Assembly: GCA_030386875.1 (NCBI GenBank)
Contig: CM059574.1
Location: 3,603,934 to 3,667,933, forward strand
Direction of reading: 5' to 3'
DNA from: Morinoia aosen
Lineage: Eukaryota > Arthropoda > Malacostraca > Amphipoda > Talitridae
DNA: 64,000 nt
Numbering within the stretch: the stretch's first letter is position 1; each line of letters begins with the position of its first letter. The position numbers and the translations under genes are program-made. Below are positions 8,496 to 20,349 of the stretch, piece by piece. The notes beneath the pieces were generated by a model. It did not search any database, was not told the DNA's origin, and was given only the letters and a program-made list of their open reading frames with translations.

Positions 8496-10012
8496 CATTC
8501 ACCTGCTCAAATTACGCAGACCTTGAGCTTATCCGGAAATCACATTGATTTCTGTTGCCTGCTAAATTGCCCTAACTCATCAATGAATTCCATAAATCAC
8601 ACACACACACGCACACCCATGTCGACTTCGTCACTAGCCGGAGCCTTTCGCCTGCACGGACTGCGCACCATCTTCAGTCAAGTTCTTCAGTAAACAAGAC
8701 GCAGCGGTCCTTCCGGTTTCTTCAAATAAAACTCTACACAGCTGAGTCCCAACAGTGTTGTCATTACCCTCTCGTTAGCGTGATCTCAAACACCCATTCT
8801 CGAGCTTATTTGCGTTTTGGTAGTTGATATTATCGTAAAAGTCTAACCAACCATCAAACGTAAAAAACGAGTGTAGGCAAAGAAATTTTGAGACCACGAT
8901 GTGCTCGGCTTTCACACAAACATTGTAAAATGTTAACATTTTTAAAAGGCAACGTTGATCGTCATTACAGTGCATTGACGTTGTCACATTGAGATTATGA
9001 ACAAGTACTAAATCATAACAGAAAAACAACCAAAAGCAGAGGAATATCATATATTACAGGAGCATTTGCATGTTTTTTAATGCGTCATATAGGCTGTACA
9101 AATGTTCTGCACTTCTCTGTTTTCTAGTTTTTTAGCTATATATACGGAACTCCTATGAAAATATAGCTACTGGCTAGGTACCTTTTCAACATTATTATTA
9201 GAAAATGGAATTCATTTGATTTTTCATGCTATATTTACAAATAAAACGTTTTTTTTCAGTTTCTTGATATTTCATTAAAATTCTAGTCCACACATTTACT
9301 CTATCTATTAATTTTTTTAGTAAAACAATGCTCTATTTTGAATATCTTAATATTATAATTATACATAGCAATATATACGTAAAATAAATTGAACAATATT
9401 TAATTAAAATTATATTTAATTGTTAAAAAGTTGCGGTTGCGATCGCAACTTTGGTTTTATCAAAGTTGCTGATGCGGTTGCGTCGCAACTTTTTTTGTAG
9501 TGTTGCAGTTACGGTTGCGCCGCAACATTTTAAAAGTGGCGTGCTCAACACTGAAGCCATGACTTCACATGCTGGCTATAGTCTCAAGTGCAACTGAACG
9601 TTGTTGACTGGCAGTGCACACCGCCAATATTTGGCATGCTGAATGTTGCCGCTCCTTACCGTGAACGTGGCAATAAAGGCCCTATTACACGGGGCAATAA
9701 TTGCTCCAAAAAGCAGCGACGGATGCTTCTGAGAGCAACGGACTGCAGTTGCTGAGCGAGTTTTGGTTTTCGCGCCTGTTCAAAACCTCGTGCACCTCAG
9801 AGCGACTCAGCGACGCGACGGAGCAGTGCGCGACTGAGCGTCGCAGTGTGAGGATGTCTGCAACACTGTCTCCGTCTGGTTCACTATGGTCTCGATCCGC
9901 CATACAATTTATAATAGAAGCCTTTCATCAATGTCCTATGCTATGGAACACCGCCTCCCACTGAGCCAACATAAGCTCGGTCCACCATTCAGTAGAAAGG
10001 CGAAGGATTTAA
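8496..10012. other. Unassigned intergenic DNA with a GTTGCG-rich patch and a MITE end
   Basis: No gene is seen. A (CA)n tract lies at about 8600 and an AATAAA at about 8725. At 9428-9530 there are several GTTGCG-type blocks with short palindromes such as AAAGTTGCG...CGCAACTTT. At 9678 the sequence GGCCCTATTACACGGGGCAA begins; its inverted form closes a MITE-like segment at 35973, so a relic of the same family probably starts here. Confidence 0.5.
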
Positions 10013-10217
10013 CACTTTGACTGCAACAACTAGGTATTAAGTTCACCACCAAACTCAAATTTTGAGTCAATTATAGTAAACTATTTTGAAAATACCAAAC
10101 ATAAACTGGATCGTGCCTGTATTTAGTTTTGATTAAATATATATGAAAATTGAATTTGCGACTATTGGTCGGTCAGCAGCATTATGAAAATTTCCTCCGT
10201 GTACCACCGGTGGCGCA

Positions 10218-10221
10218 CGTC
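10218..10221. repeat. Target-site duplication CGTC of the large LTR element (left)
   Basis: CGTC lies directly before the element and recurs at 27645-27648 directly after it. The uninterrupted MITE copy at 30329 has a single CGTC (GACG in the orientation given) at this point. Confidence 0.85.
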
Positions 10222-10494
10222 TATGAACTTTGGACTTCTCCCAAGTTGGGGAACTAATTGAGTTGGAATTTTCAAAGGCGTAATAGCGAGGGAATTTCTC
10301 AAGTAACTAGGAGGGTGTATTATTAATTTTAAGGGCCACCAGTGCTCGGTGTAGAGCACACTTAATTGATAACAAATGAATGAATCTGACTCAGAAGGGG
10401 TTTCTGTTTGGGTAATTCGAGTTGCCTTCCTGGCATCTATTTTCTCACTTGCACTATTGACCTCTGCAGGATAATGACGGAACTGAATACCAGG

Positions 10495-10735
10495 GTTGCG
10501 GAGTCGGAGTCGGGAGTCGGAGTCGCCGGAGTCGGATGTTTTAGGGTGGAGTCGGAGTCGGAGTCGGAGTCGCTTCTCTGAAGTGTGGTGGAGTCGGAGT
10601 CGGAGTCGGAGTCGCTACTCTGAAGTGTGATGGAGTCGGAGTCGGAGTCGGAGTCGCTTTTCCGAATGCGGTGGAGTCGGAGTCGGAGTCGGAGTCGTTC
10701 ATTCGGATGTGGTAGAGTCGTGGTTGGAGTCGCTA
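10495..10735 (+). repeat. hAT-1 left hexamer array (GGAGTC)n, 42-bp higher-order unit
   Basis: Runs of four GGAGTC hexamers alternate with a 16-bp linker (GCTTCTCTGAAGTGTG type), giving a 42-bp repeat with about four regular copies plus degenerate ones near the tip. Confidence 0.9.
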
Positions 10736-12336
10736 TTTTTTGGTGTCTTCGATTCTAATTTTTGCTAAAAATTATCTATAATTCTTTAAAACTAAAAGTA
10801 AACCACAACAGAGTTAGAATGCTTTGCTGAAAAATCTAAAAAATACGCAATGTTTTTGTTGATTGTTTTGTTCTAAGTATGAAACAGCGTATTTATTCCT
10901 ATCACCTAATACGGTCATGTTATCTAGTCATTGAGGGTTTGCACAGATATATATATATGAGAAACCTACGAGTGCTAAGTATAATTTTTGTTCCCAGCAT
11001 TAATGTACATTTTGTAGTTAAAAGCAGGAATTAGTAATTGAAAGCATCGCAAATTCATTCTGTATATTTCTGTTTTGTTCATTTTTTCTTCAATTAATAC
11101 ATAAGAACTGGAAAATAGTAGTAAATGTGTTGCAAGTTACTTGTAGAACATTTCAGCTGATGCAATACATTGTACTCACATAAAGAGTGGTAACTCTGTA
11201 TGCTCAAAATGTTGCATTAATTGATAATGATCTTAAACATTTCTAGTCTTTAGGTTATGATTCATTGCCAATGAGTAGTCTTTGCTGAAACCTGAAGCTA
11301 TGGTCTAGTGCACAAAGGCTTCTAGTTTTCAAGTCATGTTATCAAAATTGATATGGCTTCCGTGTTTTTAAGTCAAGTTAACATGTATTAACAATGAAAA
11401 TTTCTGCTCATTTCTCAAATTATTCCTTGAATGTAATTTGGTTCTTTCAGAGTTATATTGAATATCACTATATCATCATCATGTTTAATTTTTATCTTCG
11501 TATCACTCCCCAGTTTCTAAGCAAGTATACGCTGAAATGGAGAATTTTATAATTATCTTGATACATTTTTAAAAACTGAAATAGTATTCGTTTTGTAGCA
11601 TTATATAATTAATTAATTCTGGTAAAGGAAGATTTGGAAATGTTGTAAGGTTATCTATATCGGCATTGAGACACTTGAAAAAATTAAAATACTATGTAAA
11701 CGAGCTGCAATGAAAATAATTACACACACCAGCAAAAACTTCACTTACAGTCACACACACATTGTAACTGAAAACAATGCACTATCTCAGCTGCAATGGT
11801 TTTTGCATTTATGCGATAGCACAAATTCTCTTGCTGGAAACGTTTCAAATTGCTCCAAAAAACACGAAATGAGAAGAACCTGGGCGTTTATTAAAATAAC
11901 AAAGTGTCCAAAACAAAGTAAAAAGTTAGACGAAAATAAGAGATAGTATCATAATACACGCAAAGAAGCTAGAAGTGACTTTTATTCGTAAAAAGAACTT
12001 TCCGAAAACGTCCTGCCCCTGCAATGAAAGCAGAACAACTTTTGCTTATTATAGCTGAAATGTAACATAGTGTTGAGCAATAATATGACACCTTTTCTGC
12101 ATTGTTACCCTGCATAGTGTAGATACAAAGAAGAAAAGGCAGTGTGCAAATTTGGCCTACCTAATCTACACGTATATCATAATTTTGGGGATTTGAAGCA
12201 TAGTCATTGAATTAACTATTATAATTTCACTGAATTAGTGTATACTTAGTAATAAAAAACTGTTGATACATATCTATGCTTCTCAGTGTAGACAATGCCA
12301 ATATTACCTACTCAGAAAACACTTGTCAGTAATATA

Positions 12337-12965
12337 CAGGGTGTTTCAGATTCAGAATAAGAGGCAAAAAATTGCACACCTAGTAGAAGATATCCAAATA
12401 AAAACTTTTTCTTCTATATAATTTTCCAAAGAAAGAGACATTGAGATATTAGCAGTTTATTGTTAACGGGTGAAATTTATTGAATAAACTACTCGCAATA
12501 TTTATTTTGAATTTACGTTGATCGGGCGAAATGTGCTAGTTGCATGACCTCCTAGATCTCCTGACATGACTCCACTCGATTTCAATTTTTGGGGACACAT
12601 GAAGAGCCTTGTTTATGCTACACCCTTTATGCTTGAGTCTGAGGAAGATCTTGTGGCCAGAATTGCAGTGGCTGCAGGTGAGGTACCTAAATGCCAGACG
12701 TGTTTCCTAATATCCGGCAGTCGGTAAGGGTAACATTCGAAAAGTGCATTGATGTAGGTTTAACACATTTTAAACAATTATTTAAAGTGAATTCAAAATA
12801 AAAATTACGAATAATTGTGCCATTAAATTTCATCATTGAAAACAATAAACAGCTAATATCTTTCGACCCCGATTTTTGGGGGAAAATTTCATGGAATTAA
12901 AAGTGTTTTTTTCGCCATTGTCTACTTGGTGTGCAATTTTGTACCTCGTGTTCTGAAACACTCAG
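12337..12965. mobile_element. Mariner-type element remnant inside hAT-1
   Basis: CAGGGTGTTTCAGA at the left and its imperfect inverse at the right are flanked by TA on both sides. Inverted similarity extends inward about 50 bp, including AAAATTGCACACC. The 629-bp length is too short for a complete transposase gene. It contains a C-terminal transposase fragment. Confidence 0.85.
12545..12790 (+). pseudogene. Decayed mariner-type transposase C-terminal fragment
   Basis: Translation gives PPRSPDMTPLDFNFWGHMKS and then a SLVY...ESEEDLVARIAVAAGE stretch. These match the signature around the last catalytic Asp of insect mariner-type transposases, where the usual Trp before PPRSPD is replaced here by a stop (TGA). 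Further stops follow after about 60 codons. Only this end of the protein is present, so no activity is expected. The family assignment rests on remembered motif similarity. Confidence 0.8.
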
Positions 12966-13079
12966 TATATAAAATTGTGTACTCGACCCGTGATAAATGA
13001 TGGGATTTAATATTGTCTTTATACGAATTCTCCAGATGTGGATCATCAAGAAATATATCCAACCCAATAGTACCCGCGA

Positions 13080-13145
13080 TTAAAATATTCTAGTACTAGT
13101 GCACTGATGAAACTCGCATCACAGATACAGTCATTTAGCATCTTT
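13080..13145 (-). repeat. Dispersed core repeat (GTATCTGTGATACGAG family), copy 1
   Basis: The minus strand carries the GTATCTGTGATGCGAGTTTCATCAG-type core followed by the TTTAATCGCGGGTACTATTGG-type sequence. It is inverted relative to the copy at 15692 in the same element. Confidence 0.75.
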
Positions 13146-14213
13146 AAGAGCGTGAAAAGGAGACAAACCAACCAACAAAGACGGACAGCCAATTTGTTTG
13201 TTCAATGAAATTTCCTGTTGAAAACCTTCCGCATTTATGATGCCGGCTTTGTGGAAGAAAAAGTTTCCTTCAGATGGCCTGTCATAGTTGACAGAAAAGA
13301 ATTTGAAACTGTTGAAAGTAGTTTTTCTTTTCTTCGTCTTTTTGTTTTGAAGCTACATCTTTTCATTTCGTTTTTTGTTTAAATTTAACTTTCTATAATT
13401 AAGCATGTTTGAGCTTCTACCAGACCTGCATTAACCTAAAATCACTTAAATTAACATTACTCGTGACGCACTGGCGTTCACTCATTAAATTATCTTTGAG
13501 CTTGCTCTGCTTGGGCAGCATGTCGTCATTTTAATAAAAGTGGGTCTGGTACCTCTAACTTATTCCTCTTGCGTAAAAAGCAGTCTCTTTCTGCGACTTG
13601 AACTCCTCGACCCGGCTTTTGCAGCCTCTTGAATAGGCACTTATTATTCAAAGTAATTAATTGTCAATTAATTGTTAAAATCTTAGTGCTATATGCAATT
13701 TTACAATAAGATACGATGTTCACCTAGTCGGCGACAAGACATCTTGAAACACTGTATCTCTCTACTCAGAACGCCTCTAAATTTTTTTACCGGAGTAACG
13801 CGCTGCTGACCGGCCGCGTCCATTGGGTGTCTTCCATTTTTAGCGAGTATCGTTTTAAAAACTAACCTTACGTTAAAGACGATCTTCGGTCTCCATTTTA
13901 AAGGAATTTAATAATAAAAATATTACAGAGGACGCTGCTGAGCGCACTGTTGGAATCCTCAAGATCCCCCTAACTTGGGTACGGTTTCTCTTTTTGCGCA
14001 TCTCGGGAATCGACTTGCTGTTGTTCCCTTGAAGTTCTTCTGTATTTGAAATGAATGTTCGAGCAGTTAATATTGCCCTTGAGTTTTAAATCCTAAAACT
14101 CCATTGTACTAACATAGGAGAGATTTTGCTCACGAAATAGCTCAACCTATTTATTAATTTGTTCAAAGGAGACACTTGACTATTTATTGTATAAGAACAA
14201 TCAATACTATACT

Positions 14214-14974
14214 GCGTGTCCCACAAAAATATCACGGACTTTTTAATTGATAATATCTCAGCTTTAAATTAACATATTTTAATGGTCTTTTATTTACAAT
14301 TTAGTCAATTTTGTTTCCTTTCGAAATAATTTAAGTTTTTTAAAATCAGTTGAATAAACTTTAAGATGATCGATTTACTGAAAGGGGTAGAAAAATTGTT
14401 AAAAGGAAAAGTTTTAAAAACAAAACTGGTGTTCTTCTACATTCTTCAATACCTACTGTTAAGAATAATTTCATAACGATGTATCGTACATACAACTAAG
14501 TATTTAAACCCTCTGAGAGGTTTCGAGTTTCAAGTGTTCTCAATAATAGTGTTTCAAGGACTGATAGAAAACGGTGGAATAATGGGTAAAACTCTTCGTT
14601 CAATGGTGGCTAGAAGTAATACTTGCCTTGAGAGAAATGGAGGGTATGTCGTTGGATACTAAAATTATTTTATTTATTTAAACGTTATATAAGGTAACGA
14701 TTTAAAATTTTTGTGTGTTCAGTTTTATGGAAACTACAAAATAACGAAGAATATCAATATTGTTTTATAAACTTTTCCTTTGAACAGTTAATTTTTCTAC
14801 TCCATTCAGTAAATTGGACATTGTAAAGTGGTTATTCAACCTATTTTCAAAAAATTAAATTCCTCGAAAAGGAAACAAAATTTACTACATTGTGAAAAAA
14901 GGCAATTCAGATGTGTTAATTTCAAGCTGAGATATAATTAAATAAAAATCGAGGACATTTTTACAGGACACCCG
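14214..14974. mobile_element. MITE with about 60-bp inverted ends
   Basis: The left end (GTGTCCCACAAAAATATCAC... ATATCTCAGCTTTAAATTAAC) is matched in inverse by the right end up to GGGTGTCC near 14974. There is no coding capacity. The GTGTCC tips resemble Tc1/mariner-type MITEs; the exact TSD is not resolved. Confidence 0.65.
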
Positions 14975-15691
14975 ATTTAATAAAAAGCCAGGTGTCCGTC
15001 AATGATAAGTATATGTTCTCGTGCGTAATTTCCCCTATCTCATTCCAATGGGAATCTGCTTGCTTGGACAGTATCATAAATACCATCGAAATATGAAAAA
15101 CCAGGCATCTGCCCACTTATATTTATAAGTAAAAAACATTGCGTGAAAATCGAATCAACTGTCAAGAAAATGCGGCTCATCGCATTTAAATTTCAAAGGC
15201 ATTTAAATGCTTAAAAGGTATGGCAAATTTTTTAAAACCTCTTGCGAACAATAATTTAAATTACAATTCAGATAGGTATTATGTTATACAATTTGCTTGG
15301 TTGTTGTGTGCGTCCCCTCAGGGGGATACAGGTATTGTATCTATGGGAATTAGCGCTCCCAGGGGTACTATGTGCGGGCCTGAGCTAAAAAATAGGTAGG
15401 CTTCCTTTTGTTGAAATAGAATAGGTTTTTGTTTTGTTACGGACCATCTTTTTTCGGTTCACTGCTGTCCTGTTTTCCAGCACCTACTACTTTCTTCTTC
15501 AATTTTTTCTTGTTTCATGAACTTCTTTCTTAGCTTCCTGTTTCTGTGCACCTTGTACATAGATTCCGCATTCCCTCAACTAAATGGGGCCTTCCTCCTT
15601 CCTCTCATAGAACGTCTTTGTCGTGCAATTAAGGGAGGCTAAAACTTTCTTATATAATATAATAATAATGTTGTGTGCGTTTGTGACGTTT

Positions 15692-15860
15692 TTTAAAATG
15701 CTTAATGACCGTATCTGTGATACGAGTTTTACCTGTGCACAAGTACGAGAATACTGTATTTTAATCGCGGGTACTATTACAATGGATAAATTTGTCTGCC
15801 ATTTTTATCATGAGATTTTTTTAAAATGATACCATTAGATCCCGTCATTTTTGACCAATC
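15692..15860 (+). repeat. Dispersed core repeat, copy 2 (inside hAT-1)
   Basis: It contains GTATCTGTGATACGAGTTTTACC and GCGGGTACTATTACAATGG, similar to 40945-41100, 50985-51135 and (inverted) 57160-57300. Confidence 0.75.
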
Positions 15861-16576
15861 ATGTACACTAGTATCTTGATTATTAACAATCTGTAGTCAA
15901 TTTAAAATTCGTTCGCTAATAAAGAATATAATGAACATATGCACAGGTTTCAACACCAGCAACCGTTTACTACTAAGAATGACTGTCGTGTGTTTATTTA
16001 TACGTTTTGTCTCACCCTGTTAAGAATAATTGATAGGAAAAAATTAGCACTGGCCGTCTTGGTTCCAGTTCACTGTCAATTAATACACTCATTTTCGTTG
16101 TGCAATAGCTCTATAATAAGTCACTTTCATCACAATTAGAGCGATCCAGAGCCTTATATACTCGAGTTTGTATCGTGAATACCGAGTTCGGCGGGGGTAT
16201 TGCATATTACAATATGCTATATTGTATATTACAATATACTGTATTGCAATGTACTGTATTGCATTTTAAAATATACATACACAAGTTCGCAGTTGCTTTC
16301 AGTAATCCTGAATTTCTGTATCTTGGATACGACACGTATCCAAGCTATAACTACTTCTCTTGCGGCTCAAAAATGCTGTGTTCTGAGTGTTTATTACTCT
16401 TATAAGAAAATTAAGTTACCTTTGGAATAAGCTGAGAGCATGGAAACTCCACTCAAACGAAAATTTGTTGAAGAAAGGTATTGAATCTTGTCATTTTTGA
16501 CGGTCTGTGTACACTAGTTGAAAAATAAACTATTCATCTTATAAATTATGAATAGGTGAAGTTGGAGTCACAAAAT

Positions 16577-16830
16577 TGTGAATAGGCGGAGTCGGTGTTG
16601 GAGTCGCCAAATTCTGGAGAAATGGAGTCGGAGTCGGAGTCGGAGTCGCCAAATTCTGAAAAGGTGGAGTCGGAGTCGGAGTTGGAGTCGCGCAATTCTG
16701 AAAAGGTGGAGTCGGAGTCGGAGTCGGAGTCGCCGAATTCTGAAAAGGTGGAGTCGGAGTCGGAGTCGGAGTCGCCAAATTCTGGAAAGGTGGAGTCGGA
16801 GTCGGAGTCGGAGTCGCAAATTTATTCCAC
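16577..16830 (+). repeat. hAT-1 right hexamer array (GGAGTC)n, 42-bp unit
   Basis: About six 42-bp units occur, each with four GGAGTC hexamers and a GCCAAATTCTGAAAAG-type linker. The hexamers point the same way as in the left array, whereas the terminal TIR (16830-16846) is inverted. Open frames here are only repeat translations. Confidence 0.9.
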
Positions 16831-19199
16831 CGACTCCGCAACCCTGCTGAATACTCTCGCCTCGGTTTTTATTTTGACGACTCTGAGTGCCGTGACTACG
16901 GCAGCAGTATGGGTGTCCACTTCTTGAGGAAGGGGATCCAGGTCCAGTGAGTAGCCGGGCTTCAGCAGGTGCCGCGGCTCGAGGGAATCCGGGGTGGATC
17001 CCGGCGAGAGTGGATTTGTTAGTGTAATATTCCGCAGGTGCGGTAACAGTTTGATATTAAGAGTATATGAAGGAGGTAGTTATTTTCTGCTAGTGCCTTG
17101 AGGCTTTTGGTGGTTGATTGGTAGCCGTGTGGCTTAGTTGAATTGATTGCCGTGTGGCGAACAGAGTTTTGAGTGATGTTGATTGAATGTTGGAGGTGAT
17201 TGTTTGTGTGTCGGCCTCCCAGGATCTTCTGTAAGGGAGGTTAGTTTGGGTTACTTGTTCAAGCATGATAACACAATGAGAGACAGTCGCTACGCAAGCC
17301 AGGCTGCGAGCTTTACTGCTGAATTACAGGATTGCCTCAAATAGAGGATTATATGCGGGTGCCTCGGCCCAATTCTGGCGCCTGAACAAGGGCGAGGCAG
17401 TCGCAACAATAAGTACTCGTATGGACAATCATGAATCTCCCTACATGCCCTTACTTCCCAACTAGTATTCTCCGGGTACTATTAATCATGACGCGTCGTG
17501 TACGATCATCTCCGGGTTGGAGTGCAAGATTGATACATGAGATAGGCATATTACTGGGTAGGCAGTGTAAGTTAGTTTGTCTTCATTAATATTAAAGGCT
17601 TCTGCCACCCACTAACCTACGCTTTGACTGCTATTTACAATGAGTATCTTAAAAATTGGCAGTGTTTAATTTGAACGTTTACGCTAAGCCGCAGAAGAGG
17701 GCTGATTAAACTGATCCTAACTAAGGCTAGAATTGTCATAAGGATTACTTGACTTAAGCTAGAGATTATGCCAGAGAGGGCACGTACAGTCTAATTATTG
17801 TTATTATTTATTATTATATGAGAGATCCCTGGTCTGAACGTGCAGGGTGTCCTACGAGAGGAGAGAGGAGGATACCATTTGGAAAAGGGTAGAGGGAACG
17901 CGGAATCTATGCACAAGGTGCACAGAATTGGTAGTTGAGGAGGAGGATCAGAGCACAAGAAGGATTTAGAGAACATTGATTATGCGGATACATAACAGGA
18001 TAGTATTAGGCGTCCTATGAGTTATAATGACAACAGCCACTGGAGGTAGCCGGCATTACCAAGAGGTCAAAGGAACAATTAGCTACAGTTGAGGGCGACC
18101 AATTACTGGTTAAACTAAATTTAACCCTCAAATCAGATAGATGGATGATTTCTGGATTAGAATTTCCAGGAGTTGGGAATTTAGAATATTCGGAGACTTT
18201 CCGAGGTAAGCATAATTACCCTAATTTAGCTAAATCAGGTAACGACTTAATTATTAACATTTTTATACACGCAAATTGACCTAACCAAAAATCAATAGTA
18301 AGAGTTGTCACTAAAGTGATTATGATAGGAATTCTTGCTACAGTTAATGATCAGGAAAGAATGATTATTTATGTGACTCGACTTGAGGTAAGTAACTGCC
18401 GAGGATACAATCTCTATTGTGTAAATAACCTAATATAGCTTCATTTCTCAAGATATGAATTCAAACATTGACTAAAAATTGCAGAGGAATTCCAAAATTA
18501 TCTAAACCTGACTTAGTCAAAATACAAAAGTTGAGAACACAATTAATTAGAGCTGGAACATACAAAAGATGAGCAAACCAAAAATGATCTCTGTGGGCAG
18601 CAAGGTGTCTTAACACTATGCTCAGCACTAAAATAACTAAGGAGCAAATGCCAACATCGTCTAATACTGACAGCACAATACGGTATCATCGGAGGATAGT
18701 AAGCACGAAACAGTGACAAAGATGGGGCCGTGAGCTGGAGGCTGGTGACTAGCTAACACTGGCACAGAGACAACATAGTGAATATTTCTACGACACAATA
18801 ACGAGAGCTCCCTAACACGGAACAAGTTAAGACACAACACAGGAAAGTTAAGACATAATACACACTTATCGTTACACTTGATACTTACAATTGCCCCTCA
18901 GGGGCCCAAGGACTAATATCTGAAGAACACACAACGTGAAATGAGCAGTCTGCCTGGAAAATGGCTATCGAGCTTGCCAAATGGTTCTGCGCGAATGTTT
19001 CCAACGGAAGTGACTGACGGAAACGTGATCGGCAAATGTTTTCGAAAACACAGTTTTGGTAAAATTTTGAGTTTAATCGAATTAATTTGGTCTTGTAAAA
19101 TTGTAAAAATAACTACATTTGTATAATTTAATTTTAAGATTTTAGTTTTTTAATATTTTATGAAATTAGGCTGAAGTACGGCTGAGGGCGATCGCTACA

Positions 19200-20349
19200 G
19201 CTACCCTCCCCCCAAAGGAGACCGAAAGGTCTGGTAACAGTGAAGCTGTTACTTGTAAAGTGCAAGTCAGAAATACGAAGGAGAGATTCCAAAAGATGCT
19301 TTGACAGAAGAAAATAGATGAAAATAGTGGAAGGTTAACTGTGGAACTATGAAAGTTTCAGCTCGGATCCCGAAATGGGACCATAACAAAATCTGTGAGG
19401 TTAGCATCACTGGGCATACGGTGCCAGAGTATCCGCCGAAATGGAGGCGCCCGAATTCCTGATTCCGACTGCGTTCTTTGAACGGTGAAACGTGGAATCT
19501 AGGATTGGTCGACTTCCATCATTTTAGAATATTCAAAGCGAACTAAGACGTACGAATTCGTTGGCTCGACAGGTGTTGACCTGATGCGAAGTCGCAGTCC
19601 AGGTTTTTTTTATAGTATGCCATAGTACAAAAATCAGTTCCTTCCCTCCCAAAACACCTATGCCGGTTACAGCGGCAATTGTGCGACGTGAGTCGTTTGT
19701 ACAGCCTCCCTAGGCAACGTGCGTGCTCCTCAGGCGTCCCCAAGGCCACAGCACACCGGCCAGGCAGCCATACAAAAAATGGGATATCAGGAAAGACTTA
19801 GTCCAGTGAAGGTGAAATATTTGCGCTGAGCATTTCGTACCCGTATGGGATACGGATAACTATTAAAGGACAACCGGTCTGCAGACGGCCGTTCTTTTAT
19901 ATCCGTAAGTTGCTCAGGATGGCAAGGTAGTGTTTCACACACAGACATTTTGTTTACTTTTGTGCTTCAGTAGCAATGGTAATTGCGAAGGTTATTAGTT
20001 AGGAGCTTCAGTAGCAATGGAAGTTATCCTAGAAGGTCTCCTGTGGTTTTTTTTTTTGCTTCAGTAGCAATGGGAATGCATGAAGATTTTTGTAAAAAGG
20101 TGGCTTCAGTAGCAATTGAAAACATGAAGAATTTGTTAGAATAGGCTGCAGTAGCAATAACTTATTATTAGGGAAGAGTTTAGGGAGGAAATGCTATGTT
20201 TGACTACTGAATAATGCGGAGCAGAGTACTACCTCCTTCAAGACAACCATCAACAGAAGTCGACAGCACTGGCATGCGCTCATCAACCCACAAAGGACAA
20301 CTGTGCAAGTGAAAAACACTCTGGTATTAATGCTATTAATAGTCACCAA
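19200..20349 (-). other. Interior of the large LTR element, non-coding
   Basis: This 1,150-bp segment lies between the two LTRs. Its left edge is a C-rich run (minus-strand polypurine tract), as expected next to the 3' LTR. The right edge on the minus strand starts TTGGTGACTATTAATAG, a possible primer-binding site. No gag or pol motif is present in any frame. Five degenerate repeats lie at 19964-20160. Confidence 0.8.
19964..20160. repeat. Five degenerate repeats of GCTTCAGTAGCAATGG
   Basis: Copies start at 19964, 20005, 20058, 20103 and 20145, spaced 41-53 bp. The 16-bp core is conserved while the spacers are A/T- or T-rich and vary. In element orientation they lie 190-385 nt downstream of the 5' LTR, in the leader. 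Confidence 0.9.

Larger units (their letters stand above)
10491..16846. mobile_element. hAT-1: 6.36-kb non-autonomous hAT-type element
   Basis: It has 17-bp terminal inverted repeats starting CAGGGTTGCGGAGTCGG and an 8-bp target duplication CTGAATAC (10483-10490 and 16847-16854), both typical of the hAT superfamily. The empty site is seen in the partner LTR at about 20610-20625. Arrays of GGAGTC hexamers arranged in 42-bp units lie inside both ends (10500-10735 and 16590-16820), in the same orientation. No hAT transposase is recognisable inside. The interior holds a mariner-type remnant, a TIR MITE, and two inverted copies of a core also found in hAT-2. Confidence 0.9.
10222..19199 (-). repeat. 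3' LTR of the large LTR element (split by hAT-1)
   Basis: Its two parts are 10222-10490 and 16855-19199 (269 + 2,345 = 2,614 bp). It is long and non-coding. The minus-strand start TGTAGCGATCGCCC is shared with the solo LTR at 27994. Confidence 0.9.

Noticed and set aside
16195..16270. ATATTGTA-type palindromic run as an origin or hairpin RNA
   Set aside because: It is a short AT-rich slippage product with no conserved stem or repeated occurrence.
16539..16927. Long Ser/Glu-, Arg/Ser- and Pro/Thr-repeat open frames on both strands
   Set aside because: They are translations of the (GGAGTC)n array of hAT-1 in different frames, not genes.
17791..17976. Repeated small frame also seen at 21555 and 53236
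   Set aside because: It lies in the non-coding LTR and recurs only because the LTR is repeated; the variant copy changes it freely.
18941..19126. Small frame identical at 27386-27571
   Set aside because: It is present twice because it is in the two LTRs; it has no domain, and the diverged solo LTR does not keep the sequence.
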